From contig NC_067114.1 in assembly GCF_021347895.1 (NCBI RefSeq), forward strand, positions 29,020,373 through 29,084,372: a stretch of DNA of 64,000 bases, in the 5' to 3' direction. Positions 12,030-23,926 of this stretch are shown one piece after another. Each line of letters opens with the position of its first letter. Positions within the stretch are counted from its first letter, which is position 1. The position numbers and the translations under genes were made by a program. The notes under the pieces were generated by a model. The model worked only from the letters and a program-made list of their open reading frames with translations, made no database searches and was not told the origin of the DNA. This DNA is from Acanthochromis polyacanthus (Eukaryota; Chordata; Actinopteri; Pomacentridae).

Positions 12030-15000
12030 CAGCAGGGCCGAGGTGGAGGCCAAATGCATGTAAATGTCTCAGTGTTTTCTGGATTTGGTCGTGATTTCTC
12101 AGATGTTTTCAGAATGCCGTGTGTTGCAGAACTTTCCTGGTTGGACAAAGCAATGTTTTTGGATGGGCACTTGTGATTATTCTGTTCATTTTATGATCCA
12201 GTAGGTGTATTTGTCATTGGTTGCCTTCTCCTTTTACAGCTCTTTGATCTGCAAGTTACAGAATAGTTCAAGCAGCAGCATCTCGATTGGTTTCGTGTCC
12301 AAATCCTACAAAACTGATTTCACTTGTTACAAATCCCATAACGTACTATAATCAGCCCCTTTAGCAATAATTAACCAGAATTCACTGAAAAGAAGATCTC
12401 TGTGCTCTCAGGTAGATTGGCCTTTCATCGGTCTGTCTCATATAATGCACAAATAATTGCATAAGTGATCGATTAATCAGTCAAAAGAAGCAGGAACTTG
12501 GGAATTCTTCCAATTTCTTACATTCTGCAGAGCACCATGTTAGTCCTTTAAAATCCTCACACTGTTGTCCAAGTTTCCCTTTAAACAATGAGCTGTCAGT
12601 CAGCATTGTTTGGCTAGTTGGTGAGTATTAAAACACCAAGACAAAGAAAGAGAAGGTTGATGAGAGGGAGGCTGAGTTTGTTCCATCCTTGACGTTGCTC
12701 CTCTGGCATCATTACCGATTGTAGAAAATGTGAAGGCAGAATAGAAGCCTCAGAGTCGTAGCATTTTGTGGAAGTTTCACAAACTGGAGGAAGGATGAGT
12801 GGTGAAGTGTGTAGTTTGAAAGTGTGGAAATGTTCTGGAACGTGCTTCATAATTACATAAAAGGCTCCAAAGTTTAAAAGCAGTGGTGTACTCTGACTCA
12901 GCTTGTGGATTTTGTTGCTTTGAATAACAGTTTTCAGCTATTTATCTCTAGAATAATGTTCAAATTATTGATTCAACCCTGAAAACCAAGAACTGAAGGA
13001 TGGAAAAGACATGGAATGTGGTAAAAGAGCTGGCCTTGGAAAAGTTCTCCGTTAAACTGAAGCATCCTGTAGCCACATTATTACGTACACACATGACACT
13101 AGCTTATCAAATAAATCATGTAAAACCCACTGTTGCAAAAATACAACATCAGTTTTATTTTTTGAAATTGTGCGATAACTTGCGCCAAAACACCGGTGGG
13201 GGAAACAGCTATCTCGCGATTTCGGAACGAGATTTGCTTTCCAGCGTCCCGAGATTTGGATACAGACCACAACAAAGAGCGATCGCCAGGTAATGTGGAG
13301 GTTTTCGTTCACTTCTCATCTCTACTATGTTGTGGGACACTCATTGAGACTATCCAAGCCGGTCAGTGTGGGGAAAAAAGCACGTTAGGGTGGACGTTGA
13401 TGTGGGGGGGGGCAAGTTGCCCCATACTTTTCGCTAGCTGAGCTGCTAAGCTGCCTGCCTGGCTAAATGCTGGAGCTATGTCGAAAATTCATTTCTCCAT
13501 CACTCACATGTATGAAATGACAAATGAAAACAGACCTCAGGTTGAAAAAAAACAAAGTTCCCCTTTAAGACAACACAAGGGTTCATACACATTGATGCAT
13601 GCTTCTGGTTAAGACAAACTTCTTTATCGCTGTGCCTTCAGCTTTAACAGTCTTCCTTCCTGTCTGGGGGTTCTTTGCATATCTTCTGCTCCCAGGACGC
13701 CTCCACTAACAACATCCTGTTTTTTTAGGCACACTGCTTTTGACACTCTTGGCAATAAACTTTTGAACCCTTTCCTGGAAGGAAGAACCAGCCCTAACGT
13801 TACAGAAAAAATAACTCCGTGATCAAATAGCTTACAGGTGATTTGTAGCCACGACTGTAGTTTTTGTTGGTCCAATCATGGTGTGATGATGAATTCCAAA
13901 TATGATTTCCCTGAAGCTTGTTGGCTAAGAAGAAAATAAAGAAATGTAAAAAGACGAGTCACAAAACCACAATAATGAGAAATATGTGATAATCTGAATT
14001 TGCAGCCTCGAGCCCTTACAGCTCTTTGAAAGCATCGCTTATCAGGTGACGTTGGTTAGGTTTTAGGGGGCTTTTATGTTTAGGTTTTAGGGTGGAGATT
14101 GGACATTTGATCATCAGTGGGAGGATTTTACCAGTAACATCAAACTTCATTGCAATAACTACAGCCTCACAGAGCGGCTGGGTTGCCGGGATTCTGTCTC
14201 GACAAAACAACAACCTTTAGCACATTTGTTTTTCTTGGCTTTGTTCTGCAGGATCCAAATATTCCTGGTATTTAGAACATGAAGTTTGATGGAAATCCTC
14301 CAGCTGAAGTAACCTCAATAGTCTGAGCTTGACTCATGCCACTGACGATTAGCGATAGCGTGCACCAGCTATGACCCCGGCTCTAAAGGGAGGTGTAGTT
14401 TGATGAGAATTAAACCTTAGTGGCAGGACATTACTGGAATCAAGCGAATACTTCCTTTAACAGGAACTGTGCAGTGAAACACTGAACATTCTCTTCAGTG
14501 TTTGGTGCTTTTTGTCACTTGTCCAACAGCTTCCTCTAAGCTGATCCAAACTGACCTACTTCTGTGAGCACAAAATCCTGCTTTTTTGTTTCATTCTTGT
14601 TATTTTTGTCATATCTCTGTGATTATCAGTGGATTCTCTCAGCTTCAGCAGAGAGCAGCAGTGGCTTTTTCTCTGGTTTCACTCTAAAATGAACTGGACT
14701 CATTTCTCACTCAAATGGAGATTTTTTTTTAATCTAAAAAGTGAAAAGAGAATTTCTCCAGACATAAATGGTGAAAACTGAGTGTTTAATCTCGTTAACA
14801 GGCACCTTTGTTGTTGTTTTTTTATATTCTGAAAGCTGCATCATGAGTGAAATAAGGAGTCAGCGTCATGGCTGAGCATTTCCACCAGTTTACAGATCAC
14901 AGCCTCAAACACCGACTTCCAGGATTTCAAACATAACAAACCTAAAAAAGAATCTGTGAATTTGCAGGGAGGAGCTTTCTGTGTTTATAAATAGTTTGAT

Positions 15001-15160
15001 AAGAGTTTTTCCTCCAATATAATAACTTGACAACGCGTAGAGCAGCTTCACGGTGTTTTTTGCAGAGTTGTAGGTGAGCTGGTGTGCTGAAGCTGCAGTG
15101 GGAAAGAGAGAGCAGATCAATCCACAGCTTTCAAGGGTTCATGGAAAAAAACACCTAAAT
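12030..15160. other. retsat 3' UTR and gene-free region
   Basis: The retsat 3' UTR begins at 12030; its end is not clear, and ATTAAA near 12625 is only a weak poly(A) candidate. At about 13150-13460 there is a more GC-rich block, and at 14000-14240 another repeat-like block with 'ggttttaggg' runs. Open frames at 13000-13293 and 13196-13441 show no domain, start context or splice sites that would make them genes. Confidence 0.4.
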
Positions 15161-15560
15161 ATAATAATAATAATAATAATAAACTTTATTTAAAGAGCAC
15201 CTTTCATGCACAAAATGCAGCCCAAAGTGCTTGAACAAAGTGATATAAAATATAACAGTTAAAAAAGAGTAAAACAAGGAATACAACAATAAAAACATAA
15301 AACAAGAAAAATGCTAAAAAACAAACAAACAAAAAAACAATAGCCATGACAATAAAATCAATCAGAATAAAAAGCCAAATTAAAGAAATAGGTTTTCAGT
15401 TTCTTTTTAAAAATAGCCAAGGATTCTGCCATTCTCAGCTCTGGAGGGAGAGTGTTCCATAATTTAGGGCCATAAAAAGAAAAAGCAGCTTCAGTATGTC
15501 ACTTTGATACACAGAGGTGAGTATTTAGGGAGGATGGACGTTAAACTTTCCCAAATTTTT
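15161..15560 (-). mobile_element. LINE/SINE 3' end with (AAT)n tail
   Basis: An (ATA/ATT)n microsatellite at 15161-15182 is followed by 'aaactttatttaaagagcac', a 3'-end signature frequent in teleost L2-type retroposons. Read on the minus strand the microsatellite is the 3' tail. Only the terminal few hundred bases are present. 15560-16260 contains no recognised feature. Confidence 0.55.
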
Positions 15561-16261
15561 TAATTGAATCTTTGAGGTAACAAAGAGTTAACAAAGCTTT
15601 TCCAATCTACACTCATTTACTGTCTAACACAATGACACCAACGTCTGACTCACGCTGATAGTATTCATCTGCTGCCATCTTTTATTTCCTAACCATCCGT
15701 CATAATGACGCTGATTAAACCTCCCCATTCTTATCACTATCCCCCACTAGGAATATCAGTTACACCGAATAGAAATGATTGTCTTCAATTTTAAGGGCTT
15801 TCCATTTCTATAAAAATGGATTATCCTTCTGTGGCAGCACCCATTACCCCTGAATAAGCATGCAAAATTCTCACAATGTGTTCATATTCTTGATTGCACT
15901 AACAGACAAGTTATATCTTCTACACAGCAGAGGAATTCACCGAGAAGATTTCTTTTAAAAAAAAAAACTAGAATTCTAAGATATTTATAGACACAGGAAG
16001 TGATCCAGCTCGGTGAAAAAATTCGGCTGATCTCTTTAAGACTCTTCTTAGGATGGAGAACATTTTCTGGTTTTATTTGAGGTTTTTTTTTTTAACTTTT
16101 TTATTGTTTTTTAATTCATTTAACACAGTGTTGGTTTTATACATCATGTTGTGTGTTTATCTGTCTCAAAAGTCGCATGATTTTAAGACTCCTATTTTAT
16201 TTTGCTGCCTTCTAAAGCACTTTGGAACCTGGATTCTGAAAAAAGTCCTCCAGAGATAACA

Positions 16262-16300
16262 ATTATTATTGTTATTATTATTATTATTAATAGTAATAGT
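16262..16300. repeat. Trinucleotide microsatellite
   Basis: An (ATT)n-like run grading into (TAG/AAT) triplets. It sits just beyond the 3' end of the minus-strand LINE fragment and may be that element's tail. Confidence 0.75.
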
Positions 16301-16309
16301 AATAGTAGT

Positions 16310-17255
16310 AGTGTTCTGCATATTGAATTTCATTTCATTTATTTATTTATCAGGACAGTGTACAATGACATTAAGCTCAAGAGCAAAGATGTTTGTACCA
16401 GACTGTAGCTTTTCAAGCTAATTTCCATCTGTAGTCCTTAGGGAAAGGGACGGGGGCCAAGGTGCAAATACACATAAAATACCTTTGACTATTTTCAAAT
16501 AGTCCCATTCATAGAGTTGCAGAATTAAAACTCATTATTCTTCAAAACCATCCACACATCTCAGCCATTCATCATCCCAAGCAAATGCCTTTATAATCTC
16601 ATAAATTTAATAAACTCACTCATCACGTACACGGTAACATTCACTTCTACACGTCACACACTCTTAATGTGCACATCTCTGGTTCTCCATAAACCAATCT
16701 TTCACTTGTTTGGTGAAGGTTCTATCCTCACTTAAGCTCAATATTTCTGTGGGGAGCTTGTTCCATTTCTTTATGTAATAAAATGCAGACTTTGCAATTG
16801 CGGAGCGATAACTTGGGAGACTACATTCCCCCCTAGCATTACTTCTAGTTACCCTTTTAGCTGTGTCTGCAATCAAATGGACAAAAACTTTGAGTGGCGG
16901 TGGGGCCAAGATGTGGACAATCTTGAAGACTAGCTGGACATGTGAAAGAGAAACAATATTATCAAAGCTAAGCATTCCATATTTGTTCAGTATGTGACAG
17001 TTTTGATATCTCTTGCTTTTTTTATCCAGTATTTTAAGCGTTTTCTTGTATATGGATTCCAGTGGTTTTAAACTGGTTTTATTAGCCTGTGACCAGCTGG
17101 TGATGCAGTAGGAGAGGTGAGACATAATCATAGCATTGAAGAAGCTTTTGGCTGCTTCTATTGAAAGGGAATACTGTACTGTAGGTCGACAAGCTTTAAT
17201 TAAAGCAGATTTATTGACTCTGGAAAGTTCCACCTCTTCCAGCAAACACATGCAG
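16310..17255 (-). pseudogene. LINE (L2/CR1/Rex1-like) ORF2 C-terminal fragment with 3' UTR
   Basis: The minus strand 17251-16664 is open for 195 residues: MSHLSYCITSWSQANK, PLESIYKKTLKILDK and FYYIKKWNKLPTEI are typical of the region after the palm domain in CR1/L2-type LINE reverse transcriptases. The stop codon is followed by about 340 bp ending near 'cctgataaataaataaatg' on the minus strand, a usual 3' terminus. The catalytic domain and ORF1 are absent, so this is a dead 5'-truncated insertion, although the reading frame is still intact and it may be fairly young. Confidence 0.8.
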
Positions 17256-18855
17256 ATAAATGCCGGTTAAAAATGCCTCGACCGGTTTGATGCCATTTCT
17301 GGGGCTCAGCACATCTGGGTTTTGTTCACACTGACTGTATTTAAAGGTGGAATTCCCCTATCAAACTGCATGATTATTCAAAATACAAAACAACGTTAAA
17401 TGCACAAACTAAAAGCGTCTAACAATTATTAGTTGTTTTCCTTCTTAGGGAACACGTCATGCTGAATCCCCACAACATAACATAGAAATGTCTCTGTCTA
17501 ATTTTGGATTTTTAATTTCTAACCTTTGATCTTATTCTTTAATTTTTAAACTGCCTGGTTCCCTTGTTTGATATGCTAATCTAGCTAATTAGCCATTCAA
17601 CGTATCATTTTTACTATTTATTTTAATTGACTGCTCTTACTTGTCTCCTTATGTCTTGCTTGATTGTGCTGCATGTTTTAACTGTCAAAGCACCTTGTGA
17701 GCACTGTTCTTAAAGGTACTGTGTTAAAAAAAAGTTATTGAATTGTCTCTAGGTGTGAATATGAGTGTGATTGTCTCTTTATGTATAGACAAAGATGATG
17801 GATGGACGGACGGACGGACGGACAATTACAAAGGTAAAGTCCTCAAATACTTCCACTAGGATGCTGTTCTGATGCTAACGTGCTGATTTCAAACAGCTGT
17901 GTGAGTTTCCATCTGCGTGAACTCAAGATACAAGATTCCACATTATCTTTCAAGCACTCAAAAGCAAACAGATCCAGTTACAAAGTCTGGCATCACTCAT
18001 CAGAATGAGCTCTGGGCTGCTCTCGGGGTCATTTCGTGATAACACTTGCATTCTTCGTACATTACATCAAAGGAAGAAATGTTTTGTTTGGTGAAATCGT
18101 GATGTTTTTGCATATATTTCACCATACAGTGCTGACAGTAGTGATATTTTTGTGTAAGGAGATTATCTGGATCTGTGGCAGTGTCACAGACGTGATCATG
18201 GGAGACTGTAATACTTAGAAAATGGGGGAAAAAAATATGAGTAGAAATGAATGCCAATCCGTGAAGCTGGCAAACCAGAGAAGAGGCCCTCAGTGGCTCC
18301 CCAGTCTGAATCATAAAAATATCATGGCACTGAAAATCTGTAATGTCTGCACTCCACAATTACAAATGATTAGCAGGTTTAGGTAAACTATAAATGATCT
18401 AAACCAAAACTTAAGTTACAGCTCATAATGTGAAAGTGACCTCATATCTGTGTGTGACATGTTCACAAAAGAATCAAATAGAACCCCTGAAGGAATCACA
18501 AGGAACTGAAACAACAGGATGAAAGTTAACAGTATTTATTTCAAAAACAGTAGCAAAATAGTTCAGTGAGAACAACATACATAGGGGCATAAATACAGGG
18601 AGGGCCATGAGTTTCCATACATAGGAAAATGTATAGTGTATATTTTTTTATGTTTCAGATACCCTAGAAGATGCGTTTGGTGCTATCTTTGGGCACATTT
18701 GAAGGCTACGGTGTATCAGGTGAAGATACGAGACATAAATCATCTCAAGGAACGTATCACCAGCGCCATTACAAGAAAAACTTCAACTGTGCTCATGCAA
18801 GTTCATTAACAGTGGAATTCTGTGTTTTCGAAACAATGGTAATCATATAGAGCAC
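17256..18855. other. Gene-free interval with a GGAC microsatellite
   Basis: 17793-17822 is a (GGAC)n run ('ggatggacggacggacggac'), preceded by 'gtgaatatgagtgtgattgt', a phrase often seen at fish LINE 5' junctions. The remainder, including open frames near 18000-18359, shows no domain, and I see no gene. Confidence 0.45.
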
Positions 18856-19430
18856 TAGCCTAGCCGCGCTAGACAACCCACGGCAACGAATTTAATTCTC
18901 TGCCAGGATGGGTCTAGTTACCCTCCATAAGGCTCGAGGCTGGATTCTCCTAAAACTGGCCGGACCAATCACCATGAAGTGTAGAGTCAGAAGGCGGGCG
19001 TAGCTAAGTGACGACAGAGGCGTGACGATTCTGACAGAAACAACCGGCGCACAATAAACAGTTATCTTTGGACTCGGCTTTGGCCACATCCCTTAAAGAT
19101 TTGAAGCCAAAATTCAACTTGAAAGATAAACAAAGGACGGCACTGAAGTGTTTCATTGAGAAGAAAGACGTATTTGGACTTATGCCGACGGGATATGGCA
19201 AATCCTTAATATACCAGTTGGCTCCGCTGGTTGGGAAGCTAATGGGACTTAGCCACAATCCGCCGGTGCTCTTGGAACCACGTCAACCTATTCGTTGCGT
19301 TGATTGGTTGTATACCTACCCAATTGCTGCAGAGGGATTTGATAGACAACCTTTTAGCCCGCCTCCCTCCCTGTCAAGCGGCCCTAGACCCTTGTGCCGT
19401 CAGAAACATGGGTGTAGCATGGCTAGGCTA
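18856..19430 (+). mobile_element. TIR element carrying a RecQ-like helicase fragment, copy 2
   Basis: Same family, orientation and size (575 bp) as the copy in retsat intron 3. The left TIR is identical; the right TIR has a few changes ('gtgtagcatggctaggcta'). The exact 9-bp target duplication ATAGAGCAC occurs at 18847-18855 and 19431-19439. The helicase fragment (19068-19245) again has [12 protein letters not shown] and the Walker [14 protein letters not shown]. It lies just downstream of the first actinoporin-like gene. Confidence 0.85.
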
Positions 19431-19475
19431 ATAGAGCACGTTATCTAAATAAAAACAGCTGTCCAACATAAAATG

Positions 19476-19481
19476 TTTATT
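19476..19481 (-). terminator. Candidate poly(A) signal of the first actinoporin-like gene
   Basis: AATAAA on the minus strand, about 115 bp beyond the stop codon at 19597, and 45 bp before the helicase-fragment element. Confidence 0.5.
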
Positions 19482-19596
19482 TTTCCTATGTATGGAAACT
19501 TACGGCCCACCCTGTAGAGAAAGAACACCTTTAGAAGAGCTCAGTTGACTCAAGCTAACAGGACTTTAGCGTCTTCAGCATGGATCCATGTTTTCC

Positions 19597-20255
19597 TCAG
19601 TCGTCGCTCACAGTCACCTTCAGTATGGGCGTGTAGCAGTCCGACATGGAGGCCATGATGGTGACGTGTTGGCTTCTGTGAATGAGAACCGGCACCTTTG
19701 CTTTGCCTCTGATGAATGTTGTGTCCAAACCCTTTGACATGTCTTCAAAGAGCTCTTTATCGCACTCCTTGCTGACGTCGAAGACTCCCACTGCGTACGC
19801 GTTCGACTTCAAGTTCTGGTCAAAAGGCACCTTGAAGAGGACGGCTATTCGCTCGCTGGCTTGTCTTGTAGAAGAAATGAGGAGGTCGTAAGTGAAGATG
19901 CCGGCACATCCGCATGCTGTCAGCGGAATCTTTCTGAACACCATAGAACCATACGACTGCGGCTCAATTCTAGGACGCAGAGGAATAGTGCAGCGTCCTC
20001 TGCGGATGTACAGCCTGGATGAAAAAGGTTAAAATGGATCTGAGAATGGAGGCCAGCTTTTAGAAGAAGACAGTAAACAGGCTAAATGTCATAACGAGTA
20101 ACCAACATTTACCGAGGATTGTAAAGAATGTAGCGCTGTGAGGCGTTTTTGATCTCAATGTCACACTGGCGATGTGTCGGTGCTGCTGAAGCTGCGACTG
20201 AACCGAGTCCTATGGCGGTTTGCGTAATGTCACATGCTAAACTTATGAACTCCAT
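19597..20255 (-). CDS. Actinoporin-like pore-forming protein A (186 aa)
   Basis: Predicted member of the sea-anemone cytolysin fold family, small beta-sandwich proteins that bind membrane lipid and can oligomerise into pores; vertebrate members have no settled role. Coding exons: 20255-20113 and 20014-19597, split by a 98-bp GT-AG intron in phase 2. A 5' non-coding exon probably ends at a donor near 21010. Seen: no signal peptide; an N-terminal helix-like segment; IAVLFKVPFDQNL at the position of the family's membrane-contact loop; CDKELFEDM; and a terminal HVTIMASMSD strand. Length fits the family's 170-190 aa. Compared with its neighbour it lacks the aromatic pair after the loop (SNAYAVGVF here, FNWYGLGIF there), so lipid-headgroup binding may be altered. 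The frame is intact. Family assignment is fairly sure; function is unknown. Confidence 0.75.
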
Positions 20256-21007
20256 GTTGTCCAATTTGGTGCGGGTACCTGCTGAGAAACACAGAAGAAG
20301 CCCTACAGTTGGTGAGGTTAAACTTTAAGCACTAACTGAGGGAGCTGGTGAGCAAACTGCTAACTATATTTTTCACAATTATGCAGGAAAATCAAGGTGA
20401 AAGAAAACTCGGACGCCAAAGCAAAGAAGAGTTTGAGTTAGAGCTCACAAAATACACACTAGCCATCGAATGCTAAGGTATTGAATGCTAAGCTAGTTTG
20501 TTCACAAATTTAAGCAACTTTCAACTTACTAAAGTAACAGTGGCCATTTTATTCCCAGTTCAGGTTCCCAGCGTTTTACCGTATATTTAGAATAAATAGC
20601 AGATTTCCCATGTTGCTTTAGCATTTGTTTGTTTATGTATTTATGGGCACCAATTTCCAAATAAGTTTCCAAGAAAAAAAATATGTAAAAGTTCAATTTT
20701 GTATATATCTAGTGAATGAAATGGTTTCTATTGTACTGCTGTGAATAATATAGCAGCATGGGAAATCTGTTGAAAAGCAAGCTGTCATTAGTTTAACAAA
20801 AAACATTTAAAAAATTTTTTAAAAAGTGGTCATGTCTGAAAACAGACTTGGCTTAAAATATTTTTCCTCTTTAATTAATAACCACCAAATGGCATACTTC
20901 TAATCAGGAAATCCCATGAAGATGAAGAGTAAAGTAGCAGCTTTCTGAGGTTGCTGTAAGAAACATTAGGAATGAAAGTCAGTTGTAAGAATCTCAGCAT
21001 GTGCACT

Positions 21008-21120
21008 TACCTGCTGCTCTTCAGGTGAACTGCTGGAACTCTGTCAGGCTTCAAGGTTGGCTTGGAACAGATGGAGGTGGCCAGAAAATTAAACAAAACC
21101 TGTTCCTCCAGTGTGAAAGT
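21008..21120 (-). promoter_or_regulatory. Probable 5' untranslated exon of actinoporin-like gene A
   Basis: On the minus strand a good donor (CAG followed by gtaagt) ends at about 21010, and the coding exon begins after an acceptor at 20282 ('gtttctcag'). No ATG-initiated frame links to the coding exon, so it would be non-coding leader. The transcription start is not visible. Confidence 0.45.
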
Positions 21121-21599
21121 CATTTTACGGTAAAGACATACACCCACACACTTGCATCTGAGATAAAACGTGTTAAATTGTAAACAGTTTTGCAATAGAC
21201 TGAGCTTTGAGCCAAGAAATGTGGCCTTACCAGAGGAATGTGATTCCTCCTGTTCATCATCAAAGACGTGAAGCGTGGTTCTGCATCATCATTTAAAAAT
21301 TAGCAGCACTTCATCAACTTGGAAAATCCTCCTTTTAATATTTGCTTTCATTTTCAGTCGCATGTCAGTTTTGGAAACCACAGAAACCTGAACACACTCA
21401 AACTGTCACCATGAAAAATGTTTGAAAACAGAGAAAACTAGCGAGAGATGAGGCGAATTTAACATGATTGTCTCGTTAAAAGGTGCTTGTCATAGGGTGG
21501 GATGCATCAGATGGATGCGGGGAAAACAGGAAGCATAAGAAGCCTGTTGACTGAACTGTGATGTCAGAGCATCTCTAAAACAGTAGTACCTGCTTTTAA

Positions 21600-21690
21600 C
21601 TCTTTGATGCGCAGTGTGGGTTCAGGAGATACTCGTTTTCCATTGGATTTGGGTCACTTTTGACCCATGCTGCTCATTCAACAGTTAATA
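21600..21690 (-). repeat. Short dispersed repeat shared with 44385-44465
   Basis: The block around 'ttgggtcacttttgacccat' is the reverse complement of a block at 44385-44465. It carries a small internal palindrome, 'gggtcacttttgaccc'. It looks like the end of a small inverted-repeat element. Confidence 0.55.
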
Positions 21691-21789
21691 GGTACTTACC
21701 TCTGCAAAGGATCTGAGTATCTTGGAAAACAGGATATTTTTCATTTTTTAAAACATGATTTCACAGTGAATTTATGGGCATTCTCTGTG

Positions 21790-22265
21790 ATCACTCTGCA
21801 TCTTTTTATCGTTGTTTTGTCTGTTTGTTTTTGAGGTTATGTGTCTGTCTGCAGTCATTTTTGTTGATTTTGCATCACTTTGTTGAAGTTTTGTCTCCAT
21901 TTGTTGTGATTTGTGTCCGTATTTGATCCTTTTGCATCATTTTAAGGTTATTTTGTGCCTTTTTTTTTAGTTTGTTTTGTGCCTATTCGTATTGTAATGT
22001 TTTGTTGTTGTGTGTCTCTTGTATTTTTTTGTCAATTTGTGGTCTTTTTTCAACTCTTTAAGGTTGTTTTGTGCCTGTTTGTAGTCATTTTATATCTCTT
22101 TAAGGTTGTCTTATTTGATCTTCTGTGTGTTTTGTGAGTATTTGTCGTCGTCGCTGGTGTTTTTGTGGTTGTTGTGTGTCTGTCTGTAATCATTTTTTGT
22201 CTGTTTTTGGTCATTTTGCATCTCTTTGCAGAAATTTTTGGTCCATTTGTTCTAATTTGTGTCAT
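21790..22265. repeat. Degenerate T-rich minisatellite
   Basis: Repeated variants of 'tttgtggtcattttgcatct', 'aaggttgttttgtgcc' and 'gtgtctgtctgcagtcattt' at roughly 30-40 bp spacing. The same family appears at 27330-27830 and 46020-46390, and in reverse orientation at 32090-32940. It is non-coding; the open frames are low-complexity artefacts. 22270-23400 holds nothing recognised. Confidence 0.7.
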
Positions 22266-23399
22266 GGATAGATAGATGGATAGATAGACATGCTAAGTAA
22301 AGCCGATGATGATTGGATTTGGCAGAAGTACAAAATGCTGCAGCATGCCAGTACTGTTTACACTTTGGTGCATTACTAATAAGTTAGCTGCTGTAATGTA
22401 GTTAGTTTAACCAGTAGGTGGCATCAGTGAACTCTGTGTTAAACGAGGTTTACATAGAATTTGCCAGGAAGCCCTGCTGCTTCTGAAAGTCTTGTTTTAC
22501 CAGCGCTAATCGACACAGATGGAGGCCGTTGATGTGACCTACAGTGACTTTCTGCCATCTAAAGACTTGACCTCGATGTTTCTGGTTACTTTCTGTTGCT
22601 TTTTGACATTGCCGATCCTCGTGTTTGTTTTTATTTCTCTATTTTGTTCCTCTTTTCCCTCCTTGAGTAGTTTCATTCATGCCTCGTCTCCTCAATTAGT
22701 TCTGAGCGTAAAAATAGTTTTGTCTCATTAAGATCATACATTAAAATCATAGAATGCATTCAAAGTAAACATTAAGACATTAAAATCATAGAAATAAAAC
22801 TAAAGTAAGCAGTAAAAGTGCATTAAAAGTCAAGAAAATACACTGAGTGTCAAAGAGAAAGGTGCAGTAAACAATGTGGTTTTAGGATTAAGGAACAGAC
22901 TTGCAGTTATTATATTAAAATTACTGAAAACAAAACTGATATAAAAAAAAACTCTTAAGTATTAATAGTGCCTGAATATCACACTCTTACCCTGTTGCAA
23001 TCCCCTACATGTGTCTTGCTTCATTTATTGCATTAATTTTTAAACCACTTCCTCAAGAAATATAGAAGACAGTTTTTTAAATTGAAAAGGAATCAATAAA
23101 ACAGATGAAATATCTTAATATGCTGAAGCTTTACTTCTGTATGTCTGAATATCTGTACGCATGTTCGCTTGTGTCCTGCACTGATGCCATTGGATTGCAA
23201 AAAATAAAGGTCAAGATGGGGAAACCTTGAAGGACGTGAGGTTGAATAGCGAGTTATCATGTGTAAAATATGCATAAAATAAAACATAAGTGCTGCAGTC
23301 GTTTTCTCATATTCTGTGCACAAGCAGCAACTCAAAAAAATCTGAGAAATGTCACAAATGAATGGCAAAACTTTCACTTTTTATTATGTTTCCGAAGTT

Positions 23400-23733
23400 T
23401 AACTCAAAAATAATACAAAAACACAAGCAAGAAAAAAAGGAAACACGAAATGACAAAAACATGAGACAAATGACAAAAGTCGGACAAAAAAACAACAAAA
23501 ACGCGGCAAAATATTTTTAAAAAATGAGACACAAAACGGCAAAATGAGCAATCTAGTATTTTAATTTACGATCAAAACAACTTGTCATGATCTGGAATTT
23601 TTTTTATAGTTTTACAAATTTACAATCTGCAGTTGATGTCTTCTGTGTAATTTTTACACTTTACAAAGTCGGGCCGGATTGGACCCTCTGGAGGACCGGT
23701 TCTGGCCCGTGGGCCGCATGTTTGAAACCCCTG
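23400..23733 (-). mobile_element. hAT-type non-autonomous fragment
   Basis: Read on the minus strand it starts 'caggggtttcaaacatgcgg', followed by the same block found in the copies at 2363, 36436 and 49313, then an A/T-rich array. The left end is not clear, so it is probably truncated. Confidence 0.65.
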
Positions 23734-23926
23734 CTCTACAGTCTTACCTCACATTGCTGTTTCTATAAAGAAGAAGCAAATGAAGGATCATATTTAACCA
23801 AACAGTGACTGGTTCTTCGTGTTTGAGGCTAAACATGACAGAAATGTGTATAAATTCAAAAGGAGACAAAGCAGAATATTGTCAAAAATGCATAAAGTTG
23901 AATTCCCTTGAATTCTCTTGAATTCC

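Noticed and set aside
13000..13293. 97-codon open frame after retsat
   Set aside because: No domain, no coherent codon use and no splice signals; overlapped by equally long frames on the other strand.
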